Made by a program: the position numbers and the translations under genes
The notes under the pieces: model-generated
Told to the model about the DNA's origin: nothing
The model's database searches: none
The model's input: the letters and a program-made list of their open reading frames with translations, nothing else
In this document: positions 42,649 to 51,044 of the stretch, piece after piece
How the letters are laid out: each line of letters starts with the position of its first letter
Numbering within the stretch: the stretch's first letter is position 1
From: Thiothrix litoralis
Lineage (GTDB): Bacteria; Pseudomonadota; Gammaproteobacteria; Thiotrichales; Thiotrichaceae
Direction of reading: 5' to 3'
Length of the DNA stretch: 64,000 bases
Assembly (NCBI RefSeq): GCF_017901135.1
Contig: NZ_CP072801.1
Coordinates: 2,663,501 to 2,727,500 of the forward strand

Positions 42649-45063
42649 TTAGATCAGGCTGCCTGCACCAAAAGTGTTGTTGAACGTAGTAGCATCCACG
42701 ATGAACGTAGAGCCGTTTTCAGCCGCAACACCGGTCAGTACGATGGTTGCGATATTGCCAGAAGCATCAGCCGCACTGATCTGGACAAGGCCATCAGCAA
42801 AGTCAACGTTGGTAATGCTGGCTGGGACAATGAAGCCATCTTCAAAGTCAATCTTGTCGCCAGCACCAAAACCGTCGATGGTGTAAGTGAAGTCAGCACC
42901 GATGCCATCAGCAATCACGAAAGTAACGTCATCAATCGCAGCATTTTCCGTTGTGTTGCTGCCAGCAGCCGCATCGTCAATACCGTTAGTGACTGTCACG
43001 GTGCGGGCAACTGGGCCTGCAACGTCAGTATCAGTGATAGTGACAGTCGCTGTACCGGCTGCGCCGATAGTGCCCATAGACGGGTTGGACAATGCCAAAG
43101 TGAAGGTTTCAGCACTTTCAGGCAGTGCGTCATCCAATACTGGGATTACAACAGTGGCTGTTGCTGCACCAGCAGCAAAGCTAACTGTCTGTGTAACAGA
43201 CGTATAGTCTTGACCAGCGATTGCCGTGCCGTTTGCTGTCTGAACATCAACAGTCGCAGCATCAGTAGTGATATCACGAGAGATGGTCAGCGTGACAGAA
43301 CCAGCTTCTTCCGCAACGCTTGCATTAGCAATGCTGAATGTTGGGTTGCTAACAGGAGTCACAACGCCTGGGAAGACGCCATTCGGGTCGATAAGCTGGA
43401 ATTTAACCAAATCTGCTGCGGAAACCTCGAACAGGAATTTGCCCGGGGTTGTGACATCAGTCAGATCCAGCACCACTTTCTTGTCAGCAGTACCGGCACC
43501 CAGTGCGAGCTTGACGATTTCTGGGGTAGCCACTGAAGCAGTACCAGCAGTGTCAAAACCATCCAGAATGGCATCGTTCAGTTTCAGGGTCAGCACTTGC
43601 TGTTCAGTTTGATCACCGCTGCTGAACACGATTTTGTCGATGTTTTTGAAGCCAGCCAAGTCAGCCGGGGAAACATCAGCCGTGTTGAAGATTTCCAGCA
43701 CGTCGCTGCCAGCATCTTGACCGTCAACTTTCTGGCCTGCATTCAAGCTGTCTTCGTCAACTTTGATCAGGTTAACGGCTTTGTCAGACAGGGTAAGAGT
43801 GCCGGTCATTTCACGCAGATCCAAAGAGCGCAGTGAAGTGTCCATACCGGTCAGATCGCCGATTGTCAGGTTGCTGCTACCTGAAACAACCAGTTGCTCC
43901 AAGCCATGTACGTTCAACTCGCCAATCACGTTAGGTGTCTGGTTGCCCGCAGAGTCAATTTTCAGTGCTTCCAGAGCGTTCAGTTGCTTGTCTACTTCAC
44001 CGATAACCAAATGGTTAACATCAGCATTGTTGATGGTGATGGCAGATACATCGCCATCAGAGGATGCCGAGCTAACGCGATCCAGTGTATGAGCAGCGAA
44101 GTCAAACGTGACCGTGTTGGTTTGTGCAGTTGTGTTGTTCAGTGACATGTTCAGCGGGATGCTTCTCATATCGCCGATAGTGGCACTGTTGTTCGCGCCA
44201 GTAATGCGGTTGATATGAACAAACTCAACGCCCGGCGCGTCTTGCAGGTTCAATTCCATTGGCTGGGTGCCGCTGGTGAAGTCTACGTTGACAGTACGCA
44301 TATTGTGCAGTTGTGGTGTAACAATATTCGTACCGTTATCGTTAGGCGTGCCCAACGTAACATTCAACGTAGCATTGCCACCCATACCGGTCAGGAAATC
44401 TTCATCTTGCAAGGTATTGACACGGTCATTACCGCCCGGTGTATAACCTACCCCTGCTTCAAACAGCGTGCCAGACAGTACGTCAGTGCCAGTAGTCAAA
44501 GAAACACTTGTAGGCGTTGGTGCTGGGTTGCCACCAACCAGTGTCTCAATCACTGGGTCAATATTCAACTGCTTGTCTTTCAAGTTGTCTTTACGAACAT
44601 CGCTCATGAAATCACGCACGGTGTTAGCCGCTGCATTACCAGCATAAGCATTGGATTCGCGAGTTTCATTCAGATGAGCCGTGAACGCACTGGCAACTGC
44701 CTGTTTGTTTTGCAGAACCGCCAAGTCATCATTTTGTGCACCATTCAGGATGTCCAGCATGGCAGACTCGGTTGTCTTACGCCCAGCAGCAATCTCGCCT
44801 TCATAGAACGCCAGACCTTCAGCTTCAGCAGGACGACCAAACAATTGCATGTAAATTTTGTCGATCCGTGATGCGACAGACTCGCTGCCGTACAGAGCAG
44901 TGGCTTCGTCAGAGTTACCGAATGCACTGATGATTTCATTGAGGTTGCCATTGGCACCATCCAGGCGAGCAGCCCAGTAAGCCAAGCCTTCTGGGTCAGC
45001 AGGACGGCCATAATAAGCAATATAGATGTCTTGCACTTGATTGAAATAGTCGATTGCGGCCAT
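42649..45063 (-). CDS. Large surface protein with DUF4214, beta-strand repeats and Calx-beta domain
   Basis: 804 aa. A DUF4214 region of two repeats occupies ~1-140 (IYIAYYGRPADPEGLAYWA and IYMQLFGRPAEAEGLAFYE). The middle (~190-560) is beta-rich with Asn/Leu ladders (RSLDLREMTGTLTLSDKAV), as in S-layer-like type I cargo. A Calx-beta domain is at ~580-690 (ending ATVTITDTD). The C-terminus (~700-804) is a beta domain around YTIDGFGAGDKIDFEDGF. No signal peptide and no Cys. The gene has the strongest candidate CRP class II promoter of the surface cluster and is followed by the 1562-aa gene. Confidence 0.85.
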   Translation of the reverse strand: MAAIDYFNQVQDIYIAYYGRPADPEGLAYWAARLDGANGNLNEIISAFGNSDEATALYGSESVASRIDKIYMQLFGRPAEAEGLAFYEGEIAAGRKTTESAMLDILNGAQNDDLAVLQNKQAVASAFTAHLNETRESNAYAGNAAANTVRDFMSDVRKDNLKDKQLNIDPVIETLVGGNPAPTPTSVSLTTGTDVLSGTLFEAGVGYTPGGNDRVNTLQDEDFLTGMGGNATLNVTLGTPNDNGTNIVTPQLHNMRTVNVDFTSGTQPMELNLQDAPGVEFVHINRITGANNSATIGDMRSIPLNMSLNNTTAQTNTVTFDFAAHTLDRVSSASSDGDVSAITINNADVNHLVIGEVDKQLNALEALKIDSAGNQTPNVIGELNVHGLEQLVVSGSSNLTIGDLTGMDTSLRSLDLREMTGTLTLSDKAVNLIKVDEDSLNAGQKVDGQDAGSDVLEIFNTADVSPADLAGFKNIDKIVFSSGDQTEQQVLTLKLNDAILDGFDTAGTASVATPEIVKLALGAGTADKKVVLDLTDVTTPGKFLFEVSAADLVKFQLIDPNGVFPGVVTPVSNPTFSIANASVAEEAGSVTLTISRDITTDAATVDVQTANGTAIAGQDYTSVTQTVSFAAGAATATVVIPVLDDALPESAETFTLALSNPSMGTIGAAGTATVTITDTDVAGPVARTVTVTNGIDDAAAGSNTTENAAIDDVTFVIADGIGADFTYTIDGFGAGDKIDFEDGFIVPASITNVDFADGLVQISAADASGNIATIVLTGVAAENGSTFIVDATTFNNTFGAGSLI

Positions 45064-45336
45064 GAGTATGCTCCTAATTAATTTAGAAATAGTGAATAAT
45101 ATCTATTGATCAGTATTGTGTAAGTCCGCTGTAACTTATTACTCAACGGATTGAGGCTAACTATACATAGAGTTAATTCGCGAATATGTGATACGCATCA
45201 CCAGTCAGAAGATTTGTTTATAATTAAATGCATTTTGCTTATAAAACAAGCAGAATGTAGGATGACTGAAAAGATGATATATGAGGAGTTTGACGCTAGA
45301 TCGTCAGAAAACAGGCGAAATAGACACGAAAACGCG
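45064..45336. other. Intergenic region upstream of the 804-aa gene
   Basis: About 270 bp without a gene. Besides the CRP-type promoter at 45160-45202 it is AT-rich. I see no further structured element. Confidence 0.6.
45160..45202 (-). promoter_or_regulatory. CRP-type promoter of the 804-aa surface-protein gene
   Basis: TGTGATACGCATCACC (45187-45202) matches TGTGA-N6-TCACA in 9 of 10 positions. On the minus strand TATAGT lies at 45165-45160. A start near 45153 puts the operator centre at -41.5, the same geometry as at cpsB. The leader would be ~90 nt. Confidence 0.7.
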
Positions 45337-46569
45337 CTATTTACTTAAGTTGCCTTCAATAGCAAGACTGACTGTATTACCAACCGGTAAATCAAACAGA
45401 GGGATTTCGCTATCCTGTATGCGATCCATATTATACTGCAATAACAAACGCTTATTTTTTGATATTTTTTTGGCTAATCCAATATCCAGCCCTGTTCGTA
45501 CCTGATTGCGCACACTGTCACCAAACAACACTTGATTATAAGGGTCAAAATCACGTTTATAGGCTAGCGTTGCCCCAAGACTGGGTTGCCAGCCAGCAAT
45601 GGCTTCCCCCTCCCAATTGCCTGACAACTCCAGCTCCGCTCGCCCCCCACCCGGTCGTTCGCCAAGCGCGTGATCATACGTCAGGGTAATATCTGTCAAC
45701 AGCTTCCCCCGCGCCTGTAACGGATATTGTTGCTTGATACTGAGATCTGTGAGCAACGCTTCCAGCCCCTTCTGTTCAGGGTAAATATCATACCTCAGCC
45801 CCGCCTCCAGTACTTTCAGAGCCTGAGCACCCAATATCTTTTGGTATCGCCCCCCGATACTACCGCGAGCATTACCTCGCCCATCACCCACAAAAGCAAT
45901 CTGGGCTTCCCGACCCTCTTGAGCACTTAGCCACTGCCGACCTGCCGCGAACCCTGTTATGTTATTTTTGGGTACATCAGGATAAAACTGCTTCTGAGCA
46001 GCAACATAATCAAGCCCACCGTGCGTATTCAATACCTGATACCCCCCCCTGATATTCACAAAGGACGATGACAGGGGTCGACTGCTTTCATCAACCTCTA
46101 ATTCTATTTTACCGTTGCCAAAAGGGTTATTGATGCTGAGACGTTCATGGCGTGTCCCAAGATTCACATTATCCAGATAACCCACTGCCACTGAAAAACT
46201 GGCTGCCCCGTTTGACTCCGCAGCAGGGACATGCTGACCATCCATACTCAGCTTGTTCCGCTGTATTTGCTCCGGGCGGCACACCCCATACTGGAATAAC
46301 AGCAGCCATTGCTCGACATATTGTCGCCATGCAACATCAAGGCTGGGCAAAGCAGCCAAAAGTTGGCGTATTTCCCCACTCGCTTTTTCCAGACCCGCAT
46401 TATCACCTGCTTCACAGGCTTGGGCTGCCAGCTCCAGCGACTGACCAAAATCCACTTCAGATACCTGATCCGCAGCAAGCACGCTTGCCGACGTTGCCCC
46501 CAACATCAAAAGCCCCAAGCAACAACGTAACCAGCGATCAAACTGCCATCCAGACAAAAAGCACACCAT
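45337..46569 (-). CDS. Outer-membrane beta-barrel protein, uncharacterised
   Basis: 410 aa from the ATG behind GGAGG, overlapping the cyclase stop (ATGA). A signal peptide spans ~1-33 (LMLGATSASVLAA). A short helical region (~36-110, with one likely disulfide pair) is followed by ~300 residues of alternating amphipathic strands (e.g. VAVGYLDNVNLGTRHERLSI and KLLTDITLTYDHALGE). It ends NTVSLAIEGNLSK, compatible with an outer-membrane barrel. It is the last gene of the FecR - CHASE2 cyclase set, so it may be part of an envelope-sensing unit. No named family is recognised. Confidence 0.7.
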   Translation of the reverse strand: MVCFLSGWQFDRWLRCCLGLLMLGATSASVLAADQVSEVDFGQSLELAAQACEAGDNAGLEKASGEIRQLLAALPSLDVAWRQYVEQWLLLFQYGVCRPEQIQRNKLSMDGQHVPAAESNGAASFSVAVGYLDNVNLGTRHERLSINNPFGNGKIELEVDESSRPLSSSFVNIRGGYQVLNTHGGLDYVAAQKQFYPDVPKNNITGFAAGRQWLSAQEGREAQIAFVGDGRGNARGSIGGRYQKILGAQALKVLEAGLRYDIYPEQKGLEALLTDLSIKQQYPLQARGKLLTDITLTYDHALGERPGGGRAELELSGNWEGEAIAGWQPSLGATLAYKRDFDPYNQVLFGDSVRNQVRTGLDIGLAKKISKNKRLLLQYNMDRIQDSEIPLFDLPVGNTVSLAIEGNLSK

Positions 46570-48527
46570 CAACCACCCTCCGTAACTTTACCCGGTTTTA
46601 GTGTGTAAATGCCGACTCTGTTTTCCCTACCCTTAAGTGCCATCATACCCCGACTGACAAGGGGATATTCGTGTTGTAAACACTCCACCGTCTGCTGACT
46701 AACGACCAAGGGTTCCTCTATTTCTCTGGCAAACGTTTGTAAACGGGCAGCAACATTGACTGCATCACCAATAGCTGTATAGGCATGTCTGAAACGTGTC
46801 CCCAAATCCCCCACAATGACATCCCCTGTATGCACACCAATCCGCACAAGAACCGGCTTCCCCCTCAGCCTTCTTATGCCATAAGACTGATTGAATTGCT
46901 TGATAGCCTCTAGCATATCCAACGCTGCCTGAACCCCCTTATCTGCATGATCGTCATGTTGGAAAGGAGCATTCCAGAACACCATCACAGCATCTCCCAT
47001 GTATTTATCCAACGTTCCTTCATGCTTATGTACCACCACCGTCAAACACTCAAGAATTTGCTGGGTCAGCAGCGCAATTTCTTCTGGTGCTGAATGCTCT
47101 GCCCGCTCGGTAAAGTTGGCAATATCAGCAAACAACACCGTCAGGGAACGGCGACTGGGCTGCAACAAGTCAGTCCTGCTATCATTCACAATGTGATCAA
47201 CCAAAGAAGTAGGCAAATAGTCCCGGAAAACATGACGCAACCGCCCAGCGGCACTCTGAGATATCCACCACTCCACTGGAATCTGGAATACCAAAAAGAA
47301 CAGGAACAACATAGCGGGATGCATGGGTAAAAACCATTGGCGATCTACCCACACCCAAAAGCCCAGACCCAGCCACCCCACCATCAACAATACCGTAACC
47401 ACCACCACCACGCTGGCTCTAAACCCGAACGCCAACATGACATACAGCACAATCAACCCTGCGAAACCCGAAATCCAAGACCATACATCGAGGGAAAAGT
47501 CGGGGACGTTATCTTTACCAGATAAGAGCCAGTCCAATATTTGCACATGCACCGATACCCCCGGAATATTATTGCTCAATGGTGTCGCCTGCTGATCACC
47601 CAATCCCGGCGCTGTCCCAGCCAGCAACACCATCCCTCCCTGTAAATACTGTACATAGGCTGGGTCAACCTGGCGCTTCAGCACATCAATCGCGGGAATC
47701 CCCACAATGTAATCCTTCGGAATCAAATAAGGTATGCGCAACTGCCCTTCGTCATTCACCACCAAACGGGTAACGCTCCCCTCTCCTAACAAACCATGAG
47801 CCTGTATTTGCCAACCATTAGCCTGTTCAGTGAGCGTGAAATCATAGCGTTTATCGGCTCCCGAATAACAATGCAGCATTTCCAAAGCCAACATGGGGAA
47901 TAAACGCCCTTCCCACAGAATAAAAGGGTTTACTTGAGTGATCATGCCCTCGTTATTTTTGATGGATGTAATATGACCAACGCAAGGCGCACTAGCCAAG
48001 AGACTGGTATTACCGATGTAACCCCTTGCATGTGGGAAAATGCTATCGGCAAGGGGATTATCAATCGCCACCCCTGCACTGACCTGACCACTCAAAAAAG
48101 CATTAGCGGGCTCATTTTCCAGATCAAACGCTTGAGAAAATACCACCGGATAGCGCCGAGCAATATCCAGCAAAGCCGTATTACCCTTTGCATCCCGATC
48201 ATCAGGCATATACATATCCAACCCAACAACGGCTACCTTGTACTCTTCAAACAACAATTGCAGCAACTCAGCGTAACGCTGCCGTGACCATGGCCAATCT
48301 TCCCCATCATTTTCACGCAATGCCTTAATGCTATCGGCATCAATCTGGACGACCACAACATACGGGGAATGCGCAGTAAAAACACTGCCCCACTGTTGGT
48401 AGGCATTCCATAAGCGGGCTTGGCTAGTACTATAGAAACCACCGGAATCCCACGTGGACGCCAGCAACAAAACGAGCCCCACCACCATCACTAATACAGC
48501 CCGCCCTAACCACGGTATCAAGCCCAT
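46569..48527 (-). CDS. CHASE2-domain class III adenylate cyclase
   Basis: 652 aa from the ATG at 48527 (TTG three codons earlier is possible). An N-terminal membrane helix (~5-25) is followed by a periplasmic CHASE2 domain (~40-330, including VVVQIDADSIKAL and VVGLDMYMPDDRD), three membrane helices (~345-420), and a class III cyclase domain. Metal sites are LFADIANFT (first Asp) and KYMGDAVM (second Asp). The Lys of KYMGD and the Thr of YTAIGDAVNVAA sit at the purine-specifying positions and point to ATP, not GTP. It would make cAMP in response to a periplasmic signal. The CRP-type regulator lies two genes upstream. Confidence 0.88.
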   Translation of the reverse strand: MGLIPWLGRAVLVMVVGLVLLLASTWDSGGFYSTSQARLWNAYQQWGSVFTAHSPYVVVVQIDADSIKALRENDGEDWPWSRQRYAELLQLLFEEYKVAVVGLDMYMPDDRDAKGNTALLDIARRYPVVFSQAFDLENEPANAFLSGQVSAGVAIDNPLADSIFPHARGYIGNTSLLASAPCVGHITSIKNNEGMITQVNPFILWEGRLFPMLALEMLHCYSGADKRYDFTLTEQANGWQIQAHGLLGEGSVTRLVVNDEGQLRIPYLIPKDYIVGIPAIDVLKRQVDPAYVQYLQGGMVLLAGTAPGLGDQQATPLSNNIPGVSVHVQILDWLLSGKDNVPDFSLDVWSWISGFAGLIVLYVMLAFGFRASVVVVVTVLLMVGWLGLGFWVWVDRQWFLPMHPAMLFLFFLVFQIPVEWWISQSAAGRLRHVFRDYLPTSLVDHIVNDSRTDLLQPSRRSLTVLFADIANFTERAEHSAPEEIALLTQQILECLTVVVHKHEGTLDKYMGDAVMVFWNAPFQHDDHADKGVQAALDMLEAIKQFNQSYGIRRLRGKPVLVRIGVHTGDVIVGDLGTRFRHAYTAIGDAVNVAARLQTFAREIEEPLVVSQQTVECLQHEYPLVSRGMMALKGRENRVGIYTLKPGKVTEGG

Positions 48528-48555
48528 CTTCAACAAGTCATACTACCTAATTCTC

Positions 48556-50268
48556 TCAAGGATTCACCCAATCAATACCGCCAAAGGAATCTTGCGTAGT
48601 ATTGATTGAATGGTAGAAAGTGTATGCAGCACTATTAAGGGTTGTCCCGTCACCGGCTACAGCCCCTTGGATGACCGTTGCCCGATCCAAGCGGTCATCC
48701 ATCATGATGCCATCCTTGGAAATCGTGCCCGTTGCAGTTACCGAACCGTTATATGCCTCTGATGCCAAGGAAAACCCTGTGGAAAAGGACGCAGAATCAG
48801 CATTATTAATCTTAACCTGTAATCTGGCATCACCAACGGTAGCCTTGGTGTAACGCCCCCCTTCCCGGATATAAGCCTCTGAAGTACCGGGCTTAAAGTT
48901 GTAAACGGCAGGAGCGGTTGGCAGCAACTTGTCATATTTTGCCAAACGAGTAACCGCATACTGACTGTTGGAAGTAATCAAGGCATATTCTTTACCCACT
49001 TGCTCACTCAACGGGATAGCGCCTGCACCTGCCGCTGGACTCCAACGACCCCATTTAACCACTGGAGTGGTACTGGTAGGAAGAGAGGGAGCGACTACTG
49101 GAACATTCGGCACGGCTGGCGAAGTAATCGGAGCCACACTATCACCACTCACGTCAATGACAAACTCTTTTGGCCCTGCAACTGGAGAAGGCGTGATTAC
49201 CGCCTGGGTTGGTGTCTCTACTTGAACCAATGCAGGGGTTAAGACTGCAACCTTGGCTATTTCCCCTGCTTTCGCAGCATCTACACTACTTGATTCTTTG
49301 GTAGACCCAACACCTCCCAAGGCAATTGGCTCACTCACCTGAACGGGCGAAGTACTGCTTTTGGTGGAGCCTGTTGCAGCAACACCAGTGTCCGCCACAG
49401 CAACGACGGTGGCAGAAGTCTTGGAACTCTCCTTGGCAGGCACGGCAGCAGATGCCCCTGAAGCAACTACGGTATCACTAGTCTTGGTATCACTAGTCTT
49501 GGTATCACTAGTCTTGGTATCACTAGTCTTGGTATCACTAGTCTTGGTATCACTAGAACTAGCCTGCCCCTCTTTTACGTTTTGTGACACCGAGACATGA
49601 TTCACCTGCACCACGGGTATCAGTTGAGGCTTAAACTGCCCCGCCTGTAATACTAGTGCCAAACCCTGTTGCGCCTCAGAAAGTGTCTCGGCACTCCCCC
49701 CCATACAAGGCCCGAGCCCTGTACGTTGGCAACCGTTGTTAAAGCCGGACATGACGATTGCCCCAGAACGCAAACTGACATGGGTTTGCAACTGCGTAGT
49801 ATTCACCGTAAATTCTGTTCCTCGAATACCAATAGCCGCAATGGGAGTATTCAGACGGTAGCGGTGTTTGGCTGCCTGCCCACCTTTACCCGTTTTACTA
49901 ACAACCTCGCCCTCGACCAGCTCAAGGCGGATTTCACTTGCAGCGGGATTTGCTGGGTCAAAATCGTATTGTTTGACCTCAAAGACACTATTGGCACGAA
50001 TCTGCTCCGTAGCACCATCCATCATGCGCAAACCGACCTGACTCCGATCCTGAACAACAAAGCGCCCCCCCTCAGGTATATCCATCCCCCTGAAAACGGG
50101 CATCACACTCCCATCTTTTGCATATAAATTAGCCTGACCCAGTAGGAAAACCACCTTACCAACTGCCTGTGGCGCAGCGTTGATAGTCTGATCCGCATGT
50201 ACCTGAGCAAACAGAGTTGTCCCCACAAACACTGCCATCCCCATAAACGCTGCCGATATGTATTTCAT
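48556..50268 (-). CDS. FecR-domain protein with a repetitive linker
   Basis: 570 aa. A signal peptide ends near residue 25 (AQVHA). A FecR domain (~40-170) has FRGMDIPEGGRFVVQDRSQVG and the core LNTPIAAIGIRGTEFTV. A Ser/Thr/Lys/Val-rich linker (~215-400) includes five perfect SDTKT units plus a partial one, and a C-terminal beta domain follows (~410-570). Periplasmic FecR proteins of this kind are often encoded beside CHASE2 cyclases and probably supply the sensed signal. It is 20-30 bp from both neighbours, in one operon with the cyclase and the CRP-type gene. Confidence 0.85.
   Translation of the reverse strand: MKYISAAFMGMAVFVGTTLFAQVHADQTINAAPQAVGKVVFLLGQANLYAKDGSVMPVFRGMDIPEGGRFVVQDRSQVGLRMMDGATEQIRANSVFEVKQYDFDPANPAASEIRLELVEGEVVSKTGKGGQAAKHRYRLNTPIAAIGIRGTEFTVNTTQLQTHVSLRSGAIVMSGFNNGCQRTGLGPCMGGSAETLSEAQQGLALVLQAGQFKPQLIPVVQVNHVSVSQNVKEGQASSSDTKTSDTKTSDTKTSDTKTSDTKTSDTVVASGASAAVPAKESSKTSATVVAVADTGVAATGSTKSSTSPVQVSEPIALGGVGSTKESSSVDAAKAGEIAKVAVLTPALVQVETPTQAVITPSPVAGPKEFVIDVSGDSVAPITSPAVPNVPVVAPSLPTSTTPVVKWGRWSPAAGAGAIPLSEQVGKEYALITSNSQYAVTRLAKYDKLLPTAPAVYNFKPGTSEAYIREGGRYTKATVGDARLQVKINNADSASFSTGFSLASEAYNGSVTATGTISKDGIMMDDRLDRATVIQGAVAGDGTTLNSAAYTFYHSINTTQDSFGGIDWVNP
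49471..49560 (-). repeat. 15-bp tandem repeat (5 perfect copies plus one partial) in the FecR gene
   Basis: Unit GGTATCACTAGTCTT at 49471-49545, then a degenerate copy to 49560. Each copy encodes SDTKT. Copy-number changes stay in frame. Confidence 0.9.
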
Positions 50269-50295
50269 GTTATTTGCCTCTCAGTAAAGCCCTTA

Positions 50296-51033
50296 CTATT
50301 CATCAATGTCCTTAACCAGCATCCCCTCCCCTTGCATTGCCTTTTCTTCTAATACGGTAGGCTGCAAGATAATTATTTTACGCTTATCTTTTTTAATTAT
50401 ACCTTCTTTTACAAGAATCTGCATCGCTCTTGACACCGTTTCCCGAGTCGTATTAACCATTCCAGCAATTTCTTGTTGTGTAGGAACATTATCTAAAACC
50501 ACAGGTTCCTCCTCCCCTTCTTCCTGGACAGGTAGCACCCGTGGCATCCGCGATAACATCACATACACCCGTGCATGGGCAGAGGGAATACTTAACAACA
50601 TCTGTCGACCTGATGCTTGCCGAATCACCTGCGCGAATCTGCCCAACAATCGCTCAACTACAGATGGGTAATTATGAAAAAGATTTAATGCATGTTGTTT
50701 CGACAAAAATGCAACAACAGACTCCTTGACCGCAACAACTGAAGCCGAACGGGGCGCACCATCAATGACAGACAGCTCCCCAAAATAATCCCCGGCCTGA
50801 ATGACATGCAGGAAAACCTCTTTACCCTGCAAAGTATAATCAACTACATGCAACTGACCCGCCAGAAGGAACAAAAGTTCCCCATCTGAGGCACCTTTCT
50901 GTAAAATAACGTCCCGCTTTTCATAACGTCGCACTGTAAGCTGTTTAAGAACAATCCCCAAGGTAGCATCATCAAGCCCCTCCAGTAGGAATACTTTGCG
51001 TAACGATGCAACTGTCAATTTTGTTGGATTCAT
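50296..51033 (-). CDS. CRP/FNR-family transcription regulator, CRP-type
   Basis: 245 aa from the ATG 11 nt after the glycosyltransferase stop; upstream codons overlap that gene. The cyclic-nucleotide domain has a phosphate-binding cassette FGELSVIDGAPRSASV (84-99) with the conserved Arg95-Ser96 pair, and there is no FNR-type N-terminal Cys cluster. The helix-turn-helix ends with TTRETVSRAM; Arg197, Glu198 and Arg202 match the CRP residues that read TGTGA. It carries an acidic insert EEGEEEP (171-177) before the DNA domain. It sits upstream of the adenylate cyclase. It is the natural candidate for the three TGTGA-N6-TCACA promoters in the window. Confidence 0.88.
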   Translation of the reverse strand: MNPTKLTVASLRKVFLLEGLDDATLGIVLKQLTVRRYEKRDVILQKGASDGELLFLLAGQLHVVDYTLQGKEVFLHVIQAGDYFGELSVIDGAPRSASVVAVKESVVAFLSKQHALNLFHNYPSVVERLLGRFAQVIRQASGRQMLLSIPSAHARVYVMLSRMPRVLPVQEEGEEEPVVLDNVPTQQEIAGMVNTTRETVSRAMQILVKEGIIKKDKRKIIILQPTVLEEKAMQGEGMLVKDIDE

Positions 51034-51044
51034 AATTAAAAGTA

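Noticed and set aside
38300-44900. Long plus-strand open frames opposite the two large surface-protein genes
   Set aside because: They arise from the biased composition (Thr/Ala/Gly codons) of the minus-strand genes; no ribosome sites or homology.
49471-49560. CRISPR-like array
   Set aside because: The repeats are directly adjacent 15-bp coding units without spacers. No cas genes and no other repeat-spacer pattern were seen in the window.
50296-51033. FNR-type oxygen sensor
   Set aside because: The N-terminal cysteines needed for an iron-sulfur cluster are missing, and the recognition helix is of CRP type.
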